A DNA stretch of 64,000 bases, from NCBI GenBank assembly GCA_963721405.1, contig CAVRJA010000002.1, forward strand, positions 372,001-436,000, read 5' to 3'. This stretch comes from JAFNAG01 sp963721405 (GTDB taxonomy: Bacteria > Acidobacteriota > UBA6911). Shown piece after piece: positions 17,359 through 25,308 of this stretch. A program made the position numbers and the translations under genes. Numbering within the stretch: the first letter of the stretch is position 1; every line of letters starts with the position of its first letter. Under the pieces are notes generated by a model. The model was not told where the DNA came from. It made no database searches and saw only the letters and a list, made by a program, of their open reading frames with translations.

Positions 17359-18822
17359 TCACCGACCGGGCCCTTGCGCTTGCGGGATGCCGGAAAAGGC
17401 GCGCTTCCAGGCGCCGAAGCTCCCGCCTGCGCGCCATGCCTCCAGTGCAGCAAGACCCTCGTTTTCCCCGCCCTGCGACAGCCTGTATTCCACCCAGGCC
17501 CAGCGCGCGGATGTCGGGCGGACATCGACCTTGTCCTTCAATGCGGATCGAATTTTTGCCAGCTTGGCATCGAGCGAGGGGATCGCCTCAAAAGGGGCGC
17601 CGTCCAGCGGCGTGTTGCGCTTGGCGACGAAGGGGGAGATCGCCAGGGATAACGGCGCGATCCGGGTCAATTCGCGGGAAAAGCGCACGAGTTCATCGAT
17701 GTCCTCGGGGGTTTCACCGGGCAGTCCCACCATCTGGTAGAGCTTCAGTCGTTCGAACCGGAACTTGCGGACCAGCTCGGCGGCGCGGCTCAGGTGCCGC
17801 TCATTGGTCCGCCGCTGCACGGCGTCGCGCATCCGCTGCGACATTCCGTCGGACGCGGTCGTCAATGTCCGGTACCCGCCCCGGCGCAGGAGTTCAGCCA
17901 ACTCCTCGCCCAGACGGTCCGCACGCAGGCTCGAGATGCCTATTTCGCGCCCGCTCTCCACAATCCGGCGCACCACGTCCTTGATCCCCGGATGATCGGT
18001 GACGGCCGCGCCCACCAGGCCGACCCGCCGGGCATTGCCGGGAATGAGCGACAGGACCTTTTCCGGCGAAACGAGGCGCATGCCGCCGTTCGTCGTCCGG
18101 CGCATCACGCAGTAAGTGCAACCGCGCGAGCACCCGCGCTCGGGTTCGATCAGGTACATGGAACTCAGCACCGTGTTTTCGGTGAGGATCTGAGAGCGCG
18201 CCGGCAAACGATCGTCGGTCGCCTTCGCGATCGGCGGCAGGCGGGGTGTCCGTCCGGGCACGAACCAGCCGGGGAGGGAGGCGAAGCGGGCGAGCAGAGC
18301 GTCGCGCTCCATCGAGGACGACGCATCCAGGAATTCGTGGATTGATTCCTCCGCCTCGCCGAGAAGGATCAGATCCACGAACGGCGCCAGAGGCAGGGGA
18401 TTGGAGTTCGTCAGCGGCCCGCCGGCCACGATCAACGGGTGCTTTCCGGTGCGACCCCCGCGCAGCAGCGGAATTCCGCTCAGATCCAGTGTGTCCAGCA
18501 GCCCCGTGATTTCCAGTTCGTACGAAATCGAGAAGGCGACTACGGGAAAATCCGCCAGCGGCGTCTCACTCTCGTAGGTGAATACCGGCGTGCGCAGCCT
18601 GCGGTAGTCGCCCGGATTGTCGGGGAGAAAGGCGCGCTCGGCCGCTGCGCCGGAATGCAGATGGATCTCCCGATAGATGGTCTGGTATCCGAGCGAGCTC
18701 ATTCCGATGGAATACTGGCTCGGATAGCAGAGGGCGATGCGGAGCGGCGCCTGCTTTCGGAGCACCCCCTGCTCTTCCTCAACGCGTCGACGTACCTGAG
18801 TAGTGAGATCCCAGGAGTTCAT
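17359..18822 (-). CDS. B12-binding-type radical SAM protein
   Basis: The 487-residue protein has an N-terminal cobalamin-binding-like domain (about 30-190, including VAGGPLTNSNPLPL and ILLGEAEESI). A radical SAM domain follows, with the cluster motif CSRGCTYC and YQMVGLPGETPED in the later barrel. It resembles the family that starts with a YPSQYSIGMSSLGYQ segment, distant from methylthiotransferases. The reaction is unknown. The start at 18822 was chosen because the homologous sequence begins there; the longer frame up to 19062 overlaps queE. It lies 53 bases downstream of queE on the same strand, so it is likely co-transcribed. Confidence 0.8.
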   Translation of the reverse strand: MNSWDLTTQVRRRVEEEQGVLRKQAPLRIALCYPSQYSIGMSSLGYQTIYREIHLHSGAAAERAFLPDNPGDYRRLRTPVFTYESETPLADFPVVAFSISYELEITGLLDTLDLSGIPLLRGGRTGKHPLIVAGGPLTNSNPLPLAPFVDLILLGEAEESIHEFLDASSSMERDALLARFASLPGWFVPGRTPRLPPIAKATDDRLPARSQILTENTVLSSMYLIEPERGCSRGCTYCVMRRTTNGGMRLVSPEKVLSLIPGNARRVGLVGAAVTDHPGIKDVVRRIVESGREIGISSLRADRLGEELAELLRRGGYRTLTTASDGMSQRMRDAVQRRTNERHLSRAAELVRKFRFERLKLYQMVGLPGETPEDIDELVRFSRELTRIAPLSLAISPFVAKRNTPLDGAPFEAIPSLDAKLAKIRSALKDKVDVRPTSARWAWVEYRLSQGGENEGLAALEAWRAGGSFGAWKRAFSGIPQAQGPGR

Positions 18823-18875
18823 GGCCACATTCTTCCGTATCAGAGAGAGGATGCCCGAGACGCCCTCGCTTTGCC

Positions 18876-19514
18876 TTAAACTCCGCGCACGACGCCGGGC
18901 CAGATGATCTTGTGCAATTGCAGCTGCATGCGAACCGGGAGCCCGCAGTCCATCACCCAGCGAGCCAGATCGCTGTATGGAAGCACGCCGTATACCGGGG
19001 AAAACAGCACGACACCGGCACGCGAAGTCAGGTCGTACCGGGCAGTGACTTCGCAAGACCAATCAAAGTCGGTGCGGTCCCCCACCACGAATTTCACTTC
19101 ATCGTTCAGGGTCAGCTGCTGGATGTTCTCGAAGTGGTTGTGCTGATGCATACCGCTGGAGGGGCATTTCAAATCCATGATCTTGTGCACTCGCGGATCC
19201 AGCCCGATCAGCGGGACCTGCCCGCCGGTCTCCAGGCACACGGTATAATCGGCATCGAGGAGCACCTGAAACAGGCCGCGCACGTCGTGCTGGAGCATCG
19301 GCTCGCCTCCGGTCACCAGGACCAACTTCGTCGGAAAGGGAGCAATAGCCGCCAGGATGTCCGCCTGCGACAGTTCCTGCCCCTCGACAAACGCGTACTC
19401 GGTGTCGCAATAGGAACAACGGAGGTTGCACGCGGTGAAGCGAATGAAGGCGCAGGGCCACCCCATGAAGCTGGACTCGCCTTGAATGCTGTAGAAGATT
19501 TCGTTCACTTTCAT
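18876..19514 (-). CDS. queE: 7-carboxy-7-deazaguanine synthase QueE
   Basis: QueE is the radical SAM enzyme that converts carboxytetrahydropterin to 7-carboxy-7-deazaguanine in queuosine (and preQ0) synthesis. The 212-residue protein shows the N-terminal YSIQGESS, the cluster-binding CNLRCSYCDTEYAF (CX3CX2C), and the SAM-binding LVTGGEP. C-terminal KHKIIWPG-like sequence (LHKIIWPGV) is typical of the family. queC, queD and queF are not in this window. Its start lies about 40 bases beyond the GGAC-type palindromic element. Confidence 0.92.
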   Translation of the reverse strand: MKVNEIFYSIQGESSFMGWPCAFIRFTACNLRCSYCDTEYAFVEGQELSQADILAAIAPFPTKLVLVTGGEPMLQHDVRGLFQVLLDADYTVCLETGGQVPLIGLDPRVHKIMDLKCPSSGMHQHNHFENIQQLTLNDEVKFVVGDRTDFDWSCEVTARYDLTSRAGVVLFSPVYGVLPYSDLARWVMDCGLPVRMQLQLHKIIWPGVVRGV

Positions 19515-19554
19515 GACAAGAGCTCATTGTATCAGTTGGGAACCGATCCGTGTA

Positions 19555-19705
19555 GGCATCCATCCTGGATCTCGACCTGGGCTCAGACCCGGACGTGGAC
19601 TTGGACGTGGACCTGCTTTGATAAGAGACGATCCTGCAACGGTCACGCCCGCAAAGCCTGCCGCGGCCTCGTCCGTCTGCGTCCAGGTCCAAGCTGCGCC
19701 CTGGG
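19555..19705. repeat. Palindromic GGACNT-hexamer element, copy A
   Basis: The left arm (19573-19615) is a run of hexamers such as GGACGTGGACTTGGACGTGG. The right arm (19676-19692) is the complementary type, GCGTCCAGGTCCAAGC. The arms can pair over about 20 bases across a 60-base centre. The element has no stop codons in some frames, so open frames run through it by chance. It lies between the truncated kinase and queE. Outer terminal repeats like those of copies B and C are not clear here. Confidence 0.7.
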
Positions 19706-19732
19706 TGTTTCCCCGTAGACGAGCGTTCCCTG

Positions 19733-19971
19733 GTCAGCATCTCGTAGATGGTGACGATCAAGGGGTGATTCATGCCGCCTGCGGACTGAGCTTCGCGGTA
19801 GAGGCGTTGCCGGAGCTCTTCCTGCTCAATTCCAAGCGAGTGTTCGAGCCGGATGGTCTCCATCGCCACGACTCGCCCGATCAGCGGGTCGGTGGCCTTG
19901 TAAACGATGGCCATCGCGCCACGGCCAAGTTCTTTCTCAACCTCGTAGCGACCGATGCGGGTGAGGGTCAT
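19733..19971 (-). pseudogene. Ser/Thr protein kinase, truncated after the N-lobe
   Basis: The first about 78 residues match the N-lobe of a Hanks-type kinase: GRYEVEKELGRGAMAIVYKA is the glycine loop, and helix C and MNHPLIVTIYEM follow. The VAIK lysine is replaced by Glu (VAMET). Homology ends at about 19735, exactly before the GGAC palindromic element. No C-lobe (HRD, DFG) exists anywhere downstream; the frame then runs through the repeat and antisense to nothing. It overlaps the PP2C gene by four bases, the normal PP2C-kinase pair layout. It is most likely the remnant of a kinase destroyed by insertion or deletion. Confidence 0.75.
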
Positions 19972-20738
19972 TGCCTGTGCGAATCTCCTGAATCGGCTGC
20001 TTCCGTGCCATCCGCCTGAAGCCTGACGACCACCACGGTGATGTTGTCAGGTCCACCGGCCTGGTTCGCCGCCTCCACGAGACGGTCGGCCAGCTCCAGG
20101 GGCGTCGACCCGGGCAGGGTGAGGAGATCGCGAATCCCTTCGTCCGGCACGCCGTCGGTCAGGCCGTCGGAGCAGAGGACGTAGATGTCGCCGGCATATC
20201 CATCCCCTTCTTCGAGGTCGATGTCGACCTGGGGATGAGACCCTATGGAGCGCGTGATCAGGTTCTTTTGCGGGTGACTGGACAAATCCGATTTCCGGAG
20301 AACGCCGTTTTCATAGAGGTGCCAGACCAGAGAGTGGTCGCGCGTGAGCTGTTCCAGGGCGCCGCCGCGCAGCCTGTAAGCGCGCGAGTCGCCGACGTGG
20401 GCGATGAAGTATTTGTCGCCCTGGAACAGCAGCGCGGTCAAGGTGCTGCCCATTCCTGCCAGGGCGCGGTCCTGTCGCTGGGCATCGTACACGCGGGCGT
20501 TGGCCTCCTGTGCCGCAAGCTGGAGCACTTCCGACGGACTTTCTCCCGTCGTCCCGCGCACTGCCACCCAGTCATTGACGGTATTGGCGGCCAGCTGGCT
20601 GGCGATCTCGCCTGCCGCGTGACCGCCCATGCCATCCGCAACCAGAAACAGCCCGGTTTTCGGATTCGCGATGTAAGAATCTTCGTTGGAAGTTCTTACC
20701 CTTCCCTGGCTGCTCTGGCTACCATATTGAATTAGCAA
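19968..20738 (-). CDS. PP2C-family Ser/Thr protein phosphatase (PrpC/Stp-like)
   Basis: This 256-residue metal-dependent phosphatase dephosphorylates Ser/Thr-phosphorylated proteins, often antagonising a partner kinase. Conserved PPM motifs are present: SSQGRVRTSNEDS with the metal Asp, FLVADGMGGHAAGE, VGDSRAYRL, LCSDGLTDGV and GGPDNITVVVV. The start is TTG 20738, with AGGTG four bases upstream. A promoter-like pair lies 46-75 bases upstream. The adjacent kinase gene is truncated, so its original partner is gone or lies elsewhere. Confidence 0.92.
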   Translation of the reverse strand: MLIQYGSQSSQGRVRTSNEDSYIANPKTGLFLVADGMGGHAAGEIASQLAANTVNDWVAVRGTTGESPSEVLQLAAQEANARVYDAQRQDRALAGMGSTLTALLFQGDKYFIAHVGDSRAYRLRGGALEQLTRDHSLVWHLYENGVLRKSDLSSHPQKNLITRSIGSHPQVDIDLEEGDGYAGDIYVLCSDGLTDGVPDEGIRDLLTLPGSTPLELADRLVEAANQAGGPDNITVVVVRLQADGTEAADSGDSHRQ

Positions 20739-20783
20739 TTTTCACCTGTCAGCTCTCTATAGTCTACACGCCGAATGCTGATC

Positions 20784-20812
20784 TTATAACACGTCTCAAA
20801 CGGCTGCTTCAA
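20784..20812 (-). promoter_or_regulatory. Predicted promoter of the PP2C gene
   Basis: On the minus strand TTGAAG (20807-20812) and TTATAA (20784-20789) are separated by 17 bases and point to the phosphatase start at 20738. Confidence 0.45.
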
Positions 20813-20963
20813 GTTCAGGCGGTGGCTGACCCAGCAATTAATGCGCTGCTGCGATCGCTGCCAGTGACAGAGTCCAATCGGGACACTGAAAGGGTCCGCA
20901 TTCTATGTTATCATTTACAGTCGTCTGCAATTCTTTGCGAGCTACTCGTCGAAGGCCGGTACT

Positions 20964-22733
20964 ATGAAGTCGAGGCACTTTCAACAAAAGATCGTTCTGC
21001 TCGCTGCCTGGCTGCTCGCATTGTCCGCCGCCTTCGCCTATGCCAGCGTCAACCGCGTGATTCAGGAGCGCTACCGCAGCAGTTACGAAAACAAGGCGCT
21101 CTTCATGAAGGTTCCGATCTTTTCGGAAAGACAGTACGTTTACATCAGCGGCCAGACGTTCCGCCACGACCAGGCGCCCGCCGCTACCCCGCGCTACAAG
21201 GTGGGCGACCAGCTGCGTGTGCTCGGCATCGACTTCGGCGGGGATGAGATCAAGTTCAAACTGGGGGCGATCGCCGGCACGGCCGAGGTCGAGCTGATTT
21301 TCAAATTCGACAGCCCGTTGCAGGACAATTTCCCCAACAGCGGAGTCTTCGACAATGCGCTGGCCTCCACGTTCACAGAGGGACTGAAATACACCGAAAT
21401 CGACGACGCCAAGCGCGCCTACGTGGAACAGGAATTCGATCGCGCCGCGCGTGAAATCGCGGCGACGTCCGGAACGAGCCGCGACGCTGTCCTGAAGTAC
21501 GTGGCGCCGAAGCTGCCCGTCTATCAGGACGCCATGCGCGACATCGAAAACCTCCAGAACAAGAACGTGGACCTGGGCAAGCAGCTCACGCAGGCACAGA
21601 CCGAAAACCGGAAGCTCGAAACCGAATCGAAGAGCCAACAGGCGGAGATATCCAGGCTGCGCACCCAGGCGGCCGGCCTGCAGGAGAAGATCGACAATTC
21701 CACCACCCAGGTGCTCAGGCTCGGCGAAGACCTGCGCAGCGCCAAGGGGGTGTCCCAGAACAGCCAGCGTGAATTGAACAACCTGCAGCGCTCCCTGAAA
21801 ATGAAGGTCGATCCGAACCGCGACCTGGCCTCCCAGATCACCGACATCGGGCAACTGGCGCTGAAAATGCAGAAGGAGAACGAGGATCTGCAGGGTGAGA
21901 ACGGATCCTTGCGCGCCAATCTCGAAAAAGAGCAATCGGACAACGCCAGGCTGTCGGGCGAAAACCAGGATCTCAACAACACGATCCGGCAGAAGGACGA
22001 GATGCTCAAGACCTTGACGTCCAAAGAGGATTCCCTTGCGCGCCGATACTTTGTCCTGCAGCAGGCCAAGGACAACCTGGACAACGTGGCGCAATCGATC
22101 GCGAACCTCAGCACGCGAACCGTGGTAGATAAAAGCGAGGGCGGCTATCAGTCGGGCAAGATCAACGCGTATCTGGGGAGTGTTCTGCTCGGATCGTTCG
22201 AGTGGCGGTTTCCGGAGAACGTGACCGCCAGCCAGGAAGGCGCCGGCGAGGTCTCTTTTGTGCGGGAATCGATCGATTACGTCCGGGTGAATGCCACCGA
22301 GAGGCGCCTCCTGCAGTCGCTCGGCGAACGGTTAAAGCTCACGCTGAATCTCAGTTCCTCTTCGGACGCTTTCGAAGTGAAACCGGACAAGGAAAACTCT
22401 CAGCAGGAAATCGGCGAGAGGGACCGGGCCACCTGGCGCTGGCGCATCAGCAGCCATGGCGCGCAGGACGGCCGCCTTCTCCTGAGCGCGCAGCTGGTTA
22501 ACAAGAACGGCGACGATATTCCCCTGCTGCAGTCCGAAAAGCTCGTCGAATCGTCCAACCTGGTACGGGAAGTGCGCGGCTACCTGCAGCCGGTTCCGAT
22601 TGTGATCGGGGCGGTGCTCGGATCGCTCCTCGCGGCCATCGCAGGGCTCTTCCGGCGCGGCAGGCGGGCAGGCCGGCACACAGCCGGAGCCCCGCCGGAG
22701 CCGTCCGCCTACGGGGGCCGCAAGCAGCTCTGA
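20964..22733 (+). CDS. Large coiled-coil envelope protein of unknown function
   Basis: The 589-residue protein begins with a signal peptide or anchor (about 10-28). A globular domain of about 150 residues follows, then a long heptad-rich coiled coil (about 190-380, rich in Gln, Asn, Glu and Leu). A second globular domain comes next (about 390-540), then a C-terminal membrane helix (VPIVIGAVLGSLLAAIAGLF) and a basic tail. This suggests a periplasmic rod held at the membrane by its C-terminus. I do not recognise the family. GAAGG precedes the ATG. It is divergent from the PP2C gene and convergent with the PEGA-TPR gene. Confidence 0.75.
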   Translation: MKSRHFQQKIVLLAAWLLALSAAFAYASVNRVIQERYRSSYENKALFMKVPIFSERQYVYISGQTFRHDQAPAATPRYKVGDQLRVLGIDFGGDEIKFKLGAIAGTAEVELIFKFDSPLQDNFPNSGVFDNALASTFTEGLKYTEIDDAKRAYVEQEFDRAAREIAATSGTSRDAVLKYVAPKLPVYQDAMRDIENLQNKNVDLGKQLTQAQTENRKLETESKSQQAEISRLRTQAAGLQEKIDNSTTQVLRLGEDLRSAKGVSQNSQRELNNLQRSLKMKVDPNRDLASQITDIGQLALKMQKENEDLQGENGSLRANLEKEQSDNARLSGENQDLNNTIRQKDEMLKTLTSKEDSLARRYFVLQQAKDNLDNVAQSIANLSTRTVVDKSEGGYQSGKINAYLGSVLLGSFEWRFPENVTASQEGAGEVSFVRESIDYVRVNATERRLLQSLGERLKLTLNLSSSSDAFEVKPDKENSQQEIGERDRATWRWRISSHGAQDGRLLLSAQLVNKNGDDIPLLQSEKLVESSNLVREVRGYLQPVPIVIGAVLGSLLAAIAGLFRRGRRAGRHTAGAPPEPSAYGGRKQL

Positions 22734-22745
22734 ATCCGCCTGCTC

Positions 22746-24566
22746 CTAAGAATTTCCCTTCAGGTGGAGCGTGGCCAGCCGGCGCACGATGTTGGCATCG
22801 CTTGGTTTGAGCAGGCGGAAGTTATACTTCTTGTTGTTCTGGGTGCGGATCGCGATCTCATCCCCATCGACGGTGAAGCTGCGCAGGCTCGAGTACGTCT
22901 CGTAGAAACTGTGCTCCGTCTCGGTAGTCTTGAATTCTACACCGTCATCCGTAATGCGCAGGCTGCCTTTGCAGCTGGAGAACACGTGCTTGTGCTCCAC
23001 GGCAAACGGCTTCGCCTGCTGGGCGCCCAGCTGGATCCGATCCTGCAGATCCTGAATCATCCCCTGGATGCGCTCCGGACCGTACTTGTCCACGCCCCCC
23101 AGGGCTCTCGCCTTCTCCAGATGTTCCATTGCCTGCGCCAGGTCGCCGCGGTGCCGGTCGTAGAGAATTCCCAGGTTTAGGTGAGCGTAGGCGTTGTTGG
23201 GATTGAGCGACAGGCATTTCTCGAAATTGAGGATGGCCGTGTCCAGCTGCTTCAGCTCGAGGTAGGTCGCTCCCAGGTAGAAATAGGCTTCATCGCTGGT
23301 GGGTTCCTGTTTCAGGTATTCCTGCCACTCCGAGAGCGACTTCTCACGGGCGCCCGACCGGTAGGCGTTCACGGCCGACAGCCGCAGATTGGCTAGCTTT
23401 TCGCGGACCCGCTGCTGCTCCTCCTGCTGGCGCTGCTGGCTCTGCTGCCGCTGTTGCTCGGCCTTGGCGACATCCGCAGCCCTGGCGTCGACCATCGCCA
23501 GGCGCGAGATGCTGTACTTGTCGTCGGGGTAGTACTGGAGCACGAGCTTGAAATCAGTGCGCGCGCCCTGAAGATCCCCGCTGTTGAGCCTGGTGTCCCC
23601 GCGATTCTGCAGCAGCTCCCTGAGGTGCCCGACGGCGCCCAGAGCATAAACGTTTCTCTTGTCCAGGCGCAGGATGCTCCGTAGCGCGTCCCAGGCATTG
23701 TCTTTTTCCGGCGGCAGCAGGGCCCCCGCCTTGATGGCGGCTTCCGCCCTGGCCTTCCAGTCCTCGATCTGCTTGTCCCGGTCCTTCATGCTGGCATCGA
23801 TTTTTGCGGAGATGTCTTTCAGCCGCTCGCCGATGGCGATGTCGTCGGGATAAACGAGCGCGAGGCTCTGGTACTCTTTCTCGGCGGAGAGCCAGTCTTC
23901 ACGGGCGTAGGCGAGGTCCGCGTCCTGGCGCACACTCTCGGCCAGCTTGGCCTTGATGTCCGCTGCGTAGGCGTTCGCAGGATCGATTTCCAGGATCTTG
24001 TCGGCAAAATAAAGCACGTTGTAGTCATCCGGCGGAGGCAGCAGGATGTTTTCCTTCTGGGCGCTGTCCAGCTTCTTTTTCAAAGCTTCCACGTCGGCGA
24101 GCTGTTCGTTGGTCAGTTTTGCCACCAGGGGTTTCAGCGGAATGTGCACGTTTTCGGTGGAGTAGGGCATCACCTCCACCTGCTGGATGGTGTCTTCGTA
24201 TCCCTCCTTCGACACCTTCACCTGGTGCCCTCCCGAGCGGAGTTCTCCCATGGTGAGCGGGGTGACGCCTCGTTCCCTTCCGTCGATGCTGACCGTGGCG
24301 CCGGGAGGGGTCGTTTTCAGCACCAGGCCGCCGTACTTCGGCTTCAGGTACAGATAGGAAAAGGCCGCGACAAAACAGATCAGGGCCGTCAGACCGAGGA
24401 CCCCGAGGCTGATCATCAGCGTTCGGATCTTGATTTGCGCAGGCCCCGCAGGATACGCTGCCCCGTCGGATTCTTCGTCGGGCGCAGGCTGCAGGTCCCC
24501 GCCGTCGAGCGGACAGAATGCGAACGGATCCGGATAATAATTACTGCACTTGGAGCACTTTTTCAT
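22746..24566 (-). CDS. Zinc ribbon-TM-PEGA-TPR protein
   Basis: The 606-residue modular protein opens with a zinc-ribbon signature (CSKCSNYYPDPFAFCPLDG). A single TM helix (about 45-73) and a PEGA domain (about 78-132, GATVSIDGRERGVTPL) follow. A long helical region with TPR-like units comes next, clearest at about 405-500 (AYFYLGATYLELKQLDTAIL and AYAHLNLGILYDRH). A Gln-rich linker lies near 375. The C-terminal 70 residues look like a PH/GRAM-like beta domain (KGSLRITDDGVEFKTTE). It is probably an inner-membrane scaffold with most of its mass outside the cytoplasm. Function is unknown. Confidence 0.8.
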   Translation of the reverse strand: MKKCSKCSNYYPDPFAFCPLDGGDLQPAPDEESDGAAYPAGPAQIKIRTLMISLGVLGLTALICFVAAFSYLYLKPKYGGLVLKTTPPGATVSIDGRERGVTPLTMGELRSGGHQVKVSKEGYEDTIQQVEVMPYSTENVHIPLKPLVAKLTNEQLADVEALKKKLDSAQKENILLPPPDDYNVLYFADKILEIDPANAYAADIKAKLAESVRQDADLAYAREDWLSAEKEYQSLALVYPDDIAIGERLKDISAKIDASMKDRDKQIEDWKARAEAAIKAGALLPPEKDNAWDALRSILRLDKRNVYALGAVGHLRELLQNRGDTRLNSGDLQGARTDFKLVLQYYPDDKYSISRLAMVDARAADVAKAEQQRQQSQQRQQEEQQRVREKLANLRLSAVNAYRSGAREKSLSEWQEYLKQEPTSDEAYFYLGATYLELKQLDTAILNFEKCLSLNPNNAYAHLNLGILYDRHRGDLAQAMEHLEKARALGGVDKYGPERIQGMIQDLQDRIQLGAQQAKPFAVEHKHVFSSCKGSLRITDDGVEFKTTETEHSFYETYSSLRSFTVDGDEIAIRTQNNKKYNFRLLKPSDANIVRRLATLHLKGNS

Positions 24567-24698
24567 CGGAGCTAAAATAGCACACCGGGCACGGACAGGT
24601 GAAGAAATTGGCGGATGCAGGGATCACCGGGTCAGAGCGATAGACCTGCGGAACGCAAGCGCTTCCCCTTAGTCAGCCGGTTCGGAGGAATTCTCATC

Positions 24699-25271
24699 GT
24701 GGCGATCGCAGTTGACAAAACGGGCCCGAAGATCCTGGAACTCGGTTGCGGCCGGACAAAGCATCCGCACGCCATCGGGATCGACAGGGTTCCCCTGCCC
24801 GGCGTGGACGTGGTCCACGATCTCAACCGGGGCCCATTCCCTTTCCAGGACGATACCTTCGACGAGGTCTATGCCATCCACGTGGTGGAGCATCTGGATT
24901 CCATCCTGGCGGTCATGGAGGAAATCCACCGGATCACCCGGCCCAACGCCCGTGTCGTGATCATCACGCCGCATCACAGCGACGCTATTTCCTGGCAGGA
25001 CCCGACCCACAAGTGGCATCTGAATTCATACTCCTTCAGCTATTTTGAACCCACTTATCACACCAACTACTACACCAGGGCCCGGTTTCGCATCCGGAGC
25101 AAGCACGTCGAACTGGCCTCGATCTGGAAAACGCTGGGGATCCAGGCTCTCGTCAATCTCGACAACCGGTATCCGTCCCTCCGCTTCGTCAGAAAACTCT
25201 GGGAACAGCACCTCTGCTACCTATTGCGCGGAAAGCAGCTGACGTTTGAGCTGGAGACGGTCAAACCCTGA
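24699..25271 (+). CDS. Class I SAM-dependent methyltransferase
   Basis: The 190-residue methyltransferase type 11 domain has the SAM loop ILELGCGRTKHPHAIGID, then FPFQDDTFDEVYAIHVVEHL and the strand VVIITPHHSD. The family includes glycan- and lipid-modifying enzymes; substrate is unknown. The GTG start at 24699 has GGAGGA nine bases upstream and lies immediately before the conserved region. The gene is divergent from the PEGA-TPR gene and convergent with the hydantoinase gene; neither neighbour suggests a role. Confidence 0.82.
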   Translation: MAIAVDKTGPKILELGCGRTKHPHAIGIDRVPLPGVDVVHDLNRGPFPFQDDTFDEVYAIHVVEHLDSILAVMEEIHRITRPNARVVIITPHHSDAISWQDPTHKWHLNSYSFSYFEPTYHTNYYTRARFRIRSKHVELASIWKTLGIQALVNLDNRYPSLRFVRKLWEQHLCYLLRGKQLTFELETVKP

Positions 25272-25308
25272 ATCCCGCCTCAGGCATGATTGCCCCCCTG
25301 GGGTCGGC

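Noticed and set aside
19099..19971. A 290-codon frame starting as a kinase and continuing through the repeat.
   Set aside because: After residue about 78 it reads the palindromic element and then queE in the wrong frame, so only the first part is kinase-derived.
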